Shown here in pieces: positions 47,960 through 58,322 of a DNA stretch of 64,000 nucleotides. This DNA is from Corylus avellana. Lineage: Eukaryota; Streptophyta; Magnoliopsida; Fagales; Betulaceae. Position 1 is the first letter of the stretch. Each line of letters starts with the position of its first letter. The position numbers and the translations under genes were made by a program. Location of the stretch: assembly GCF_901000735.1 (NCBI RefSeq), contig NC_081548.1:12844354-12908353 (forward strand), given 5' to 3'. The notes under the pieces are model-generated. The model was not told the DNA's origin. It was given only the letters and a program-made list of their open reading frames with translations, and did not search any database.

Positions 47960-48416
47960 TGTTAAGTGCTAAAATATTCATATTTTCAGCCCTTAACTTA
48001 CATGTTTTAGTTAATTAGGTCATTTTAATTCTTTTTTGTGTATTCTATACTTTTGTAGGCTTTTGGAAGCAAATGAAGTAAATCTGGATGATTTGGGCTC
48101 AAAGAGAGAAGATGGGAAAAATGGGAGCCCTTGACACTGCGATCGATCACAGGTTACCTGCGATTGACCACAGTATCAGAGAAGACATAGCACAAAGCAA
48201 CCAGCGATCGAGCGCATAACAGGAGAGGCTCAATCGCAGACCTGCGATCGAGCGTACACGGGTTGCGATCGATCGCAACCGTACGCAGGAGACATATCAA
48301 GTGGCGGCCAGATTGTCATTCTTTCCGTATTAGGGTTTTCCAACTCCCAATTGTAATAGGTTTTGAAACACTACGAAATTCCTAGGTTTACTAGTTTGTC
48401 AAGGACTTCTAAAGCC

Positions 48417-48424
48417 TATAAATA
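48417..48424 (+). promoter_or_regulatory. TATA box of the right LTR
   Basis: TATAAATA as in the left LTR. In this position it could start read-out transcription into the flanking tnp2 sequence in antisense. Confidence 0.5.
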
Positions 48425-51011
48425 GACCCTTAAGCCTCTAGAATATGATGCTTTTGTAAGGAGAAGAATAGGAGCTCTTGAAGTTCAAGTCTCGGGTTTA
48501 TTCTTTTCCTTTCTTTTCTTTTATTTTATGAAGATGTTTAACATCAACTCTATGTGTAACTAATTTATTTAGTAGGGCTAGATTGATGCCCTAGTTATGT
48601 TTTGTTAATATTCAATATTGGCGCCTTTGTGATGATCTTGTTATGATGTCTAACTTGATTAATACCTAGTTTCATGAATTCCTCATATGTGTGTGCCTAA
48701 TCAACATGTGCATGTGGTATGGATTAGTTAGTTAAATTAATTTGGATGACCGAGTCCTGGGTTTAACATAAGTAACAAAAAATATCCACACCGGATTCTT
48801 GGGTTAATCAATATGGGGAACTGGGAGTAGACACCCATGCCCTAGGCCTCATGTGTTTGTCGATTTTGACAATTTTATGCTTTCTTAAATAACAACTTAG
48901 TAGACACCTATGCTAAATCATTTAAGAAAAAAAATAATTAGAGTACACACCCATGCCTAATTCGTTGCTTAGGGAAATCAATAGCTTAAGGAGTAGACAC
49001 CAATGCCCTGAGGTTGACAAACATTAGATATTCATAACATGATCAAAACATTGGCATATGGATATATTAGCTAAATATAATTAGTGGTGGATATCAAAGC
49101 CCTACATTTTTATCATTATCAATTTAAATCCAATCTCTTGTTTTATTTTACTTTGGGAATTGATTTTAAGACAAGATTCAACAGTCCTCATGGGAATGAC
49201 CCCGTATTTGCACACTATACTACTATGTTGACCTCGTGCACTTGCTGGTAAAACATCCAGTTATTTGCCTATTAAATTATGTGGGTAATTGTACATTCAG
49301 CCACTCACATAACCGGTTCTTCTCATCTCTTGTCAAAGTGTACGCCGTAAGTGGCATCGTTGTGGTGGCACCATTTCTCTGCAAGTGCAATTCTTTACGT
49401 ATACCCATCTCACGTAAATCTCTTTGTGCGTTGGCTGTGTCCTTTGTCTTCCCAGGAATATTCTTCAGTGTACCCAAGATACTATCACTTATGTTCTTTG
49501 TGCGTTGGCTGTGTCCTTTGTCCTGTGTCGTAGTTTTAATGTTGACCAGTAAGGCAACTTAAAGAAAATACTTTTCTTCCTCCAATTCGACTCATTTATA
49601 TCAACACCACTTGTGTGACGCTTTCTCTTGTTCCCACTATGTTTCCCAAACTACACATTTTCAACATGTATTAGTTATTGCAATAGTTAATCTCTAGACA
49701 TTTCTTCAGGTTCCAATCTATGCTCCTCTATACCAACGAAGAATTCTCTTCCTTGGCGCCACACATGGTCTCGAGGAAGCCACCAACAATAGCACATGTA
49801 ACACTCTTTAGACCAATACTTCAACCTATATGACATTGTATCCTGGTTACATATCAGACATGCCAGCTTTCCCTTTGTAGAATACCCAGACAAGTTCCCA
49901 TACGCGGGAAAGTTGTTGATGGTCCATAGTAATGTTGCATGCAACTGAAATGTCTCTTTAATCAAATAATTAGAAGTGGTTACACCTTCATTCCATAATT
50001 CATGCAAATCATCAACTAGAGGCCGCAAATACACATCAATGTTGTTTCCAGGTGATGTGCGACCAGGGATAATTAAGGACAGTATCATATTTGGATCCTT
50101 CATGCACATCCATGGAGGTAAATTGTACGGCATTACTACTACTGGCCATATGCTATATGTGGTACTCATATTACCAATGGGTTGAAACCATCACTTGCCA
50201 AACTAAGTCGCATGTTGCCGGAATCACAAGTAAACCATTCATGTTCTTTATCAAACTCTTTCCATGCAAGACCATCGGCTGGGTGTCTTAGAGTGTTGCC
50301 GTCATCTTTTCGTTCATCTTTGTGCCACCTCATATGTTTGGCCATATCTTTTGACATAAACAATCGTTGCAACCTCGATTTTATTGGAAAATACCGCAAG
50401 ACCTTTTAAGGAATTTTCTTGCCACTACCCTTAACACAACTCCATCTTGAAGTGTTGCATGTTGGGCATTTTACTTTATCAGCATGTTCCTTCCACAAAA
50501 GCACACAATCATTCTTGCATGCATGTATCAACTCATAACCAAAACTCAAGTCTCGGCAAGATCGCTTTGCTTCTCGGTACGAGCGTGGCAATGTCTCTCA
50601 ATCAGGAAGGGCCTCATTTATCAATTTAATAATCATATCAAATGCCTTGTTACTCATGTTACAAATCGTCTTTATATGAAGCATCTTCAAAATGAAAGCT
50701 ACTTTTGTAAATTTATTACAGCTTGGATAAAGTTCACCCTTGCCATCTTCCCATAATCGACCGAAAGGGGTTCTATGTTCGTGATTGTCAGCTGTCAAAC
50801 CCGAAGTAGTAGAGGGTTCACCAATGTTGGCTTCAAAACATGTCCCCGTTCGAACATCGCCTAACAATTCTTCGATCTCATCAACCTCCTTTATCCTCAC
50901 ATTTGTATCAGTGTGTAAGTTGGCAGTCACGTTTATACTACATGGATCTTCTTCGCCATTAAATATCCATAGAGTGTATGTGTGATCAATTTCATGTTCA
51001 TACAAGTGACT

Positions 51012-52363
51012 TGTTGTGCAAATATCTACCTAAACTAATAGGCAAATAATTGTACGTTTTACTCGCAAGTGCATAAGATCAAATGATAGTATAGTGCAGC
51101 CTGTACGAGATCGATCCCATGAGGATTGTTAATTTTGTTTTAGAATTGATAAAAATATCAATTTTTCACTAAATTGATATTGTGAAAAAGAAATAAAAAG
51201 ATATAAAGATAAATGAAAAGCTAAAGATAGGGCTTTGATATCCATCACTAATCATACTTAGATAATATAATAATATGCCAATGATCCAATCATATTATGA
51301 ATACTTAATGTTTGCTAACCTAAGGGTATGGATGTCTACTTCTTAAGCTATTGATTTCCCTAAGCAACGAATTAGGCATGTGCGTCTACTCTAATTCTTT
51401 TCTTACTTAAAGGATCTACTGTGGGTGTCTACTAAGTTGTTCTCTAAGAAAGCATAAATCTGTGAAAATCGACAAACACATGAGGCTTAGGGTATGAGTG
51501 TCTATCCCCGGTTCCCTATGTTGATTAACCGAAGAACCTGGTATGGATTTCTTTAGTTACTCTTATTAAACCAGGACTCGATCATCCAAATTGATTTAGT
51601 TAACTAATCCATACCACATGCATATAATGGCCATTCACATACATATGAGGAATTCAATAAAACATGAATTAATCAAGTTAAGCAACACAATATGATTTTC
51701 ACAAAGACGCCAATATTAAAATATGAAATAAACATAATTAGGGCTTCAATCTAGCCACCTTTAAAGTTAGTTATACATAATTAAAATAAAAGAAAAGGAA
51801 AAGGGAAAGAAAGAACCAAAAACCGCTCCTAGAAGTAGCCTCCAATTCCTCTCCCCAATGTTGTGTCTATTCAAGGATCATTATTCTCAAGGTTTAGAGG
51901 TCCATTTATAGGGCTTTAGAAGTCCTTGTTACACTAGTAAACCTAGAAAATTCGTAGGGTTTTAGTCCTATTACAAGTGAGAATTGGAAAACCCTAATAT
52001 GGAAGGAAAGGGAGTCAGACTGCCTCTGATGTGTCTCCATTGCATGGGTGCGCTCAATCGCATGTCTGTGATCGAGACTCTTTTGGTGTGCGCACGATCG
52101 CACATGGTTGCACTCGCTGCTTTTCTTCTATGGTAGTGCACTCGATCGCAGGTTCCCTGCGATCAATCGCATTGCCAAGAACTCCAACTTTTCCCAAATT
52201 CTTTTTTTGAGCCCAAATCTTCCAGATTTACTTCCTTCTCTTCCAAAAGCCTACAATAACATGGAAAACACATAAAATAACTAAAATAGCATAAATTAAC
52301 AACACTTAAGGAATTAGCACATAAAGTTTAAGGGCTAAAATAAGAATATTTTGGCACTTAACA
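51012..52363 (-). mobile_element. Solo Athila-type LTR with perfect TSD TGACT
   Basis: It begins TGTTGTGCAAATA and ends GCACTTAACA, flanked by TGACT at 51007-51011 and 52364-52368. It interrupts the Transposase-associated domain of tnp2 between ELVE and SHLYEHEI. It carries the family TATA box reversed near 51910 and GCGATCG-type motifs near 52045-52165. The ORF at 51906-52103 is LTR sequence. Confidence 0.9.
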
Positions 52364-52537
52364 TGACTCTCCACCAATTCAATATGATGAAAAACATCGA
52401 TTTGCACAATCACGACATGGACACCTCATAATACCATTTACATCCACACATTGACACACCATTCTAAGGAATTCTTCAACACCTTTTAGATATCGATTGA
52501 AACATCGAGTAGGTCCTTGCATCCAACTCTTATCCAT

Positions 52538-53580
52538 CTCTATTCACTATCACAAGTTACTCCTTACCTATATTTAATTACAGGCGAGTTTAGAGAAGTT
52601 TTAATTTTCTGTCACAATTATCAAATTTTCAGATTTATAAGTCACTCACAAAAGCTTTTAAGTACAAGATTCAAGATATATATGCAAAGTAATAATAAGT
52701 CTTACTTATTAATACTAGTACTAGTACTATGACTAATTTCTTATGAAGTCCTTCAAAAAAAAATAATAATGTTTTATATGAAGTGCCCCAAACTAATTTT
52801 TGACTTCCCAAACAATTCCTTTTGAATTTTGATTTTTTCATGCAAAAAATTCTAGTTCCACCCTTAGTCAAACCCTCTCATGTCAATATTTTGGATCTCC
52901 TTAATCTTTTCAATCATTTTCGCCATCTATAGGAGATAGCTAAGATTACATTAGTGAGATCCTATTAATTGTCTTTCCTTCTCTTTAAGTTCTTCAATCA
53001 TTTTTTTTTTCCCAAGAGGTAGTTGTAAAATAGGGACACCTGATTAATTATTTTAGTTTGTAACTTAATTTTGGTTTAATCTTCAAAGTATCATCTGATT
53101 AATCTCTCAACATGTTTATATGGGGATCACTTGAATCATATGGGGATCTCTACCACATTTATATCATATGTGTCTCGTATGTAGCAAATACAGCTACAAG
53201 TAAAGTTTAAAGGTGGTGCATAAAAAGAGTGGTAGGAGGCTACTATTTAAATAGCTACCTTATCCTCATTTTGACATATCTGCTCTAATGACATATCTGC
53301 AACTTTATCCTCATTTTGCATATATAAAAGCTTTTACTTTATGATCAATCATATGTCTAATCATATGAAAGACATGGGTAATATGCGTGAGTAGGGGAGA
53401 GGTACATCCAAGCAATGCCAGTAATTTAGGTGTAAAAGAAATCTTTTAATCAGTGAAGTTGCTAATCAAGTGCAGACAATATAACATACTACAAAACTTC
53501 ACAGCAAATAAAAATTAAAGCATTCATCAAGTTTGCAAAAGCCCAAGTTCTATGTGTTTTCTCTTCATAGAATCATAGAA
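52538..53580. other. CACTA interior upstream of tnp2
   Basis: AT-rich; it should contain the tnp2 promoter. A short palindromic CTAGTACTAGTACTAG run lies near 52713-52728. No gene is recognised. Confidence 0.4.
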
Positions 53581-53820
53581 CTCTTCCACCAAAAAGGCTT
53601 GAACAATCCTACAAAACAGTTGGGACTGATGCTCATTTAATACACCCAAGCACACACAAGAGAAAGAGAGATGGATAAACTGTAAATCCTTGTGTCTATG
53701 AAAAACAAACCTTTCCCTTACAGCACCACCAGAAATAACTCCACCATAAGCCCGGTTAGCAGTCCTTCGGTTCCTCGATAACCTAGACCTCTTATACTCA
53801 GTAGCTCTCAGATGAGGAAT
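53581..53820 (-). pseudogene. Captured fragment of the cytosolic ribosomal protein L34 (eL34) gene
   Basis: The minus-strand exon 53820-53711 follows an AG acceptor and reads [20 protein letters not shown] then [16 protein letters not shown]. This matches eukaryotic eL34 (…GIPHLRP…EYKRSRL…[21 protein letters not shown]). It ends AG/GTTTG at a donor. A 102-bp intron follows, then an exon start at 53608 whose first codon completes Arg and reads IVQAFLVEE, again eL34 (RIIRAFLVEEQK). After 53581 the sequence diverges. No earlier coding exons are recognisable upstream. eL34 is a structural protein of the 60S subunit; this truncated piece cannot be functional. The retained intron shows DNA-level capture. 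Confidence 0.85.
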
Positions 53821-56060
53821 CTACAAACCTAGCAGCAAGCATTGTATCATAGCAGAAAGTGTAGTAATAATTTAGGTGGACAAAATATAAATCCCACATT
53901 ATCTCCATAATTGCATTATAACAATATCAATCATAACTTGCTATAAATCAAAACTCAAAGTATAGTATCAACATTTTCTATAGAACTTGAATTATTCGAT
54001 TTAGCAACATATGTGATTTAAGATAATTGATGTGTTTGTATAGTAAAAAGATGAGTTATACGCCTTTTTGGCCATTAACTCGTAAGCATGCTTAAATTTA
54101 GGAAAGAAGTAATTTCTTTTCTCAACAAAGTACAGAGATCATGCAAAACTGTAAAACAGAACCCTATTAGAATAATGACAAAACATAGCAAACACTATCA
54201 ATTGTTGAAAAATTCTCATCAATCAATTGTGCTCGTTCATCTATTGACCAACCCCACAACAAAACGTTAATAATAAATATAATAACAATATTCTCCATAG
54301 AATTTAACTCTACATCTTAAATTCCTTTTAGACATTACAACAAGTTTTTTTTTCTTTTTTGCAGATTTCACCCAAACAAGGAATCACATGAAAGCAGCAT
54401 AAACTCCACAAAATATAGAACAAAAATGAAAAGTTGAGATCTCAAGGAAAAAAAAAAAAAGCCAAGAAACCATCTTTACATAATAAAAAGACACAGATTG
54501 CTGCTAACCTTTGCATAAATATACTACAAGTCTACAACATATGAGAAAAAAAAAATGTAAATTGGAGCTCATAGGAAATGAGTCAGGGTAATCAAACAGA
54601 CAAGTTAATTTTCCTTATTTCCTATCTGCTCAAATATAATATATTTACCACATTTTGTCCTCAATAAAAGGAATAAATTGGCATTTAATACCAAAATTGA
54701 TATATAAGCAGCTGCTACATTGTTAAATCAGCCCCACTGCCATTTCAACAATTTTTTTTTTTTTTTTGGATTCTTTTTACTACATTTCAATATCATACAG
54801 CTTTGATCTACTTTTTCTAAAGTTGAAGGCAACCCCACCACCAGGCTCAAGCTTCTCCACAATGACATGCAAAGAAAGTAATGGAGAAACTAAAGAATTT
54901 TATCAACAATTACCAGTTGAAGCGGCCTCCATTTGCACAGAAACTATACAGTTGGTTATTAATACGTTATTTAGTTGAAATCTAAGAAAACCAATTTCTA
55001 TAACAAATAGTTGTAACACGCAATTTATTTACTTTTTCTCATAATTTTGGGTAATCAAACACATCATTAATCGTCCTTCAGATTACTTTAGAATAAACCT
55101 TGTGCTTAAAAGCACACAATCTTATCTCCTAATTGGAACCAAATCCAAATTCTATTCATAAAAACAAGCATATTCTCAAAACCAAAGAATTACGCTAAAC
55201 TGAACAAAAAAGCAAAACAAGACAAAGACTAAAGTAAAATCCTACTGAAACCCAATTAAGGAAATTGAAAGAAATACCACAACCAAAGCAAACCCTAGAA
55301 TCCCAAATGCCAAACCAACATCGGCCCCACAAAACTTCAACCCAAATCCCATAAGTTGAGAGGTTCATAATCCAAACATATTCCCAACAAGGCTAAAATT
55401 ACAAGCAGCACACAACACAACTTTGAACCGCGAACCAAAAACGCTTACTTCTTTTGGTGGCCACCGGACACGATGGGAGACCAGAGAGACAATACGGCTT
55501 GCCACTTGCAACGAGAAAAGAGAGAGAGAGAGAGAGTCCACAGACGGCCGCAGGAGGCGAGAGAGAGAGGAAGCTGGCAGAGATGTGTCGAGGATGAGAG
55601 AGCGAGAGATGGACGTGACCTAAGGAAAAAAGGATCAGCGAGCTATAGTGAGGGAAACACAATTTTCGTGCGAAATATCTAGCGCGAATTATAGTTAATA
55701 GATCTCGAGAAAAATTTTCACTAAAACGGGGTCGTTCTACCACTTTCCTCAATGGTCGCTACTAATTAATTCCTTATAAATATATATCTTGATGATTTAG
55801 CAACAGGTGATGAGATGATGGTATTATGGCCAGAAAGGAGAAAAGTAAAAATAATATCCAAGATCTCGCAATCTGACCAATAAAGTGCATATAAAAGTTG
55901 TCACTATTGGAAATATAATAATAATAATAATAATAATAATAAATTAAGTTCACTTCACATATAAAGAAATTAAGAATCAAAATATAATGAAGTAGAAGCA
56001 ATGTTTTGATGGTCATGATTGAAAAAGTAATTATGATATGATGTATCATAATTAAATAGT
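53821..56060. other. CACTA interior right of the eL34 fragment
   Basis: No gene is established. On the minus strand, 55700-55430 is a CT-rich, leader-like stretch ending GCCACCAAAAGAA/GTAAGC, a possible 5' UTR exon with donor. AAACCCTAG, a telo-box word frequent in plant ribosomal-protein genes, lies near 55290. This may be the captured eL34 promoter region. (GA)n lies at about 55517-55535 and (AAT)n at about 55915-55942. The frame at 55399-55752 lies in this region. Confidence 0.35.
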
Positions 56061-56692
56061 GTCAAATTGGATCAATCATTTGATTGTATCACAATCAATC
56101 ACACTAATATTGCACTTGGATCGATCAATTGAGATTAACATGATCAATCGGACTAATGATCGATCGGTTGATCTTATCATGATCGATTAGACGAATACAC
56201 TAAGAGCAATCAGATGTTCGATCGAACAATCAATTTTGTCAAATTGGATCGATCATTTGATTGTATTACGATCCATCACACTAATATTGCACTTGGATCG
56301 ATCTATTGAGATTATCACGATCAATCGGACTAATGATCGATCGGTGGATCTTATCATGATCGATCCGACGAATACACTAAGATATCAGATGTTCGATCAA
56401 ACAATCAATTTTGTCAAATTAGATCGATCATTTGATTGTATCACGATCAACCACACTAATATTGCACTTGGGTCGATTGGTTAATCTTATCATGATCAAT
56501 CAGACTAATACACTAAGAGTAATTGGATGTTTGATCAAACATTCAATTGTGTCAAATTGGATCGATCATTTGATTGTATCATGATCAATCACACTAATGC
56601 ACTTGGATCGATCAATTGAGATTATCACGATCAATCAGACTAATGACTGATCGATTAATCTTATCATGATTGATCAGACTAATACACTAAGG
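56061..56692. repeat. Tandem repeat, four units of ~175 bp, GATC-rich
   Basis: Units start with GTCAAATTGGATC at 56061, 56238, 56413 (one base changed) and 56551. The third and fourth are shorter, through internal loss. Each holds several GATCGATC/TGATCGATCA palindromes. The array sits immediately inside the right CACTA subterminal region. Confidence 0.85.
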
Positions 56693-56744
56693 CCTTTTTT
56701 TTTTTTTTTTTTTAGGTTCTTTATAAGCATTATGGTCAATCGAT

Positions 56745-57245
56745 TAATCTTTTAAAAGTTGCTGCTATTGACCGCTCATTAGTGGCAACATTTAAAAGTC
56801 GCCACTGTTAGGCACTCAATAGTGGCAACTTTATGTCGCCGCTAATAAGGCCTTTTTTTTTTTTTTTTCTTCAAGACCATTAGTGGTAACTTCAAACGTT
56901 GCCGCCATTGACCACTCAATAGTGGCAACTTTAAGACGTCGCTGCTGTTAGGCTCATAATAGCGGTAATAGTTTGTTGCCGCTGATTGTGTTTAATTAGC
57001 GGCAACATGTGTCGCCGCTATTGAGTGCCCAACAGCGGCGACTGTGTGATGTCGACATTGATGAGTGGTAAATAGCGGCGATAATGGTCGCTGCTATTGG
57101 TGTTGCTGCTAAATATCAATTATTTTGGTATTTAGCATCCGCTATTAGTGGCGACTTTATTGTCGCCGCTAATGACCCCACCTTAGAGGCAACATTTGGG
57201 TCGCCTCTAATAATTTGGTTGCTAATGTCCAAATTTCTTGTAGTG
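56745..57245. repeat. Right CACTA subterminal repeat region
   Basis: Many copies of TAGCGGCGAC/GTCGCCGCTA in both orientations, as at the left end, up to the terminal TTTCTTGTAGTG. It is the expected binding region for the TNPA-type protein. Confidence 0.8.
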
Positions 57246-57248
57246 AAA

Positions 57249-57927
57249 TATTTTGGAAGCAAGGTAGCCAGGTAATAATTCAAATATTTTTTAAAGTAAA
57301 AGGAGAAGTTGATTTCTTATAAGTTGTCATTTTATTATCATTCAATCTTATCCTTGCATAGCCTAAGACAAGTTATCAATTCATGTATGATTAGAAACAA
57401 AATTAGTCAACAATAGTAATTATAATCATGTCAACAAAAATTATTGGCTAACTATGCATTAATATGCAATTGTGGATGGCATATGAGATTTTTGTACATG
57501 ATTGATCCATTAGGCAACTTAATAATTACATGAAACAAATTTTGCATAGCCTAAGACAATTTTACAATGATATTAAAAAGTGAACACTTAGTGTACTCCA
57601 ATTTACCGAAAACCCTAGTTTCATGGTAAACCAGTTAAAAATCTCTATCCAACTACATTATACACTTTAGGGACCACTTTTGTTCCAACACAAACAACCA
57701 ACTTCACCCAAGGTCACAATAAATCCAAATACAATACAAAACAACTTTATTTAACAATAAATCAACATCACGGACGGAAGGATAACCAAAGAAAAACCCC
57801 CCACACAAAAACCCCAAATTACCAAAAACCCTAGTTTTATACTACACAGTTTCGTGTGAATATACGAATTCAAAAGGGTAAAAACTTACCTCGTAGAAAA
57901 CAATTGCACAAAAGTTCAAAGTTTTGT
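57249..57927. other. MULE-1 sequence between CACTA and right TIR
   Basis: AT-rich; before the CACTA insertion this was the stretch between the right TIR and the MURA start. It should contain the transposase 5' leader. No coding sequence is seen. Confidence 0.5.
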
Positions 57928-58322
57928 GGTTGTCAAGTGGTTGTCGTACAGGTTGTCAAGTGGTTGTCGCAGAAGTGGGTTCCCCTCTGTCGCGTCGCTT
58001 TCTCTCGTGAACCAGCTTCTTCAACTCGTGCTTCTACCCTTTTACTTGATTAAGTGTTGTTTAAAGTAACTGAAGGCTACATTGGTTGGGTTGGGCATGG
58101 GGTTAGGTTGGCTTGGTCGTGCATGAGTGTTATAAACCTGATGGGGGTATTTTCGATACTAAAACGCCTTAAGTGATCACGTGTGTCGCATGTGATCACT
58201 ATTCTGTCAGTCAAAGCGGCTTTCACTGACGGAATGGCAGAATTGAAAAAAAATTGAAACTTTAAGGTTCAAATTGAAAAATGCTACCAACTTTGGGGTA
58301 GGGGGGTAAAGTGTAATTTTTC
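57928..58322 (-). repeat. Right terminal inverted repeat of MULE 1
   Basis: Near reverse complement of 26209-26606. It is the likely promoter of the MURA gene in the ancestral element; it is now about 24.8 kb from that gene because of the CACTA. Confidence 0.85.

Larger units (their letters stand above)
41478..49295 (+). mobile_element. Athila-type LTR retrotransposon with gag and a second ORF but no pol
   Basis: The LTRs are 41478-42790 and 47960-49295 (TGTTAAGTGC...). The TSD is TTCAA (41473-41477) and TTCAG (49296-49300). Removing the element and one TSD copy restores the tnp2 frame (CEWL followed by KCVKFP), which confirms the borders. It has a tRNA-Asp primer site (42797), a degenerate gag (43103 to about 44520), a spacer with GCGATCGAGCGCA motifs, a second ORF (45375-46493) and a purine tract before the right LTR. 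I find no protease, reverse transcriptase, RNase H or integrase in the 5.2-kb interior. The left LTR lacks a ~56-bp segment present in the right one (near 49155-49210). Confidence 0.9.
39889..52537 (-). pseudogene. tnp2 transposase gene of the CACTA, broken and split by two LTR insertions
   Basis: The start is ATG 52537 (MDKSWMQGPTRCFNRYLKGV), opening the Transposase-associated domain, which is frameshifted near 52390. The solo LTR 51012-52363 follows, then YEHEIDHTYTLWIFNGEED (about 51000). Next come the linker (CRDLSFGYELIHACKNDC...), the tnp2 core (RWHKDERKDDGNTLRHPADG, SLASDGFNP, MSTTYSIWPVVVMPYNLPPW, TINNFPAYGNLSGYSTKGK), CEWL at 49302, the retrotransposon 41478-49295, DUF4218 (KCVKFPDRYASN...KSHDCHVFLQCLLP..., 41477-41142, continuing through 41105-40890), a DUF4216 remnant near 40550 and an acidic tail. 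Core damage: a TGA near 50592, a TAA near 50405 and a frameshift near 50168. An Asn stands in NNFPAY where the family usually has Asp. Confidence 0.88.
33239..57245. mobile_element. CACTA (En/Spm) element, 24 kb, with three nested LTR insertions and captured host genes
   Basis: The ends are CACTACAAAAATTATGGTCATTAGC at 33239 and, reversed, CACTACAAGAAATTTGGACATTAGC at 57245. The 3-bp TSD AAA is at 33236-33238 and 57246-57248. Subterminal repeats built on TAGCGGCGAC/GTCGCCGCTA fill about 500 bp at each end. It carries a tnp2 transposase gene and a tnpA-like gene, both leftward and broken. Removing the nested LTR elements leaves about 13.5 kb. It also carries fragments of aminopeptidase P (34958-35296) and ribosomal protein L34 (53581-53820). 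Confidence 0.9.
26209..58322. mobile_element. MULE 1: Mutator-like element with ~400-bp TIRs, split by a CACTA element
   Basis: The left TIR (26209-about 26606) and right TIR (about 57928-58322) are long inverted repeats of roughly 395-400 bp, both starting AAATTACACTTTACCCCCC-like. The 9-bp near-perfect TSD is the Mutator signature. Gene order inside is a GRF-zinc-finger gene rightward from the left TIR, then a MURA-type transposase leftward, then the CACTA insertion at 33239. Without the CACTA the element is about 8.1 kb. Both genes are disabled. Confidence 0.85.

Noticed and set aside
54766..54978. Open frames on both strands near 54800-54960 (e.g. minus-strand reading with VEKLEPGGGVAFNFRK)
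   Set aside because: Looks protein-like for a short stretch, but I could not link it to eL34, aminopeptidase P or any other family, and splice sites are unclear.
55399..55752. 117-residue minus-strand ORF in the CACTA
   Set aside because: Ser/Leu-rich frame through a CT-rich leader-like tract; no domain. A captured 5' UTR is a better, still unproven, reading.
56061..57245. CRISPR-like array of regular repeats
   Set aside because: A plant nuclear context; units are contiguous tandem repeats of ~175 bp followed by CACTA subterminal motifs, with no unique spacers.
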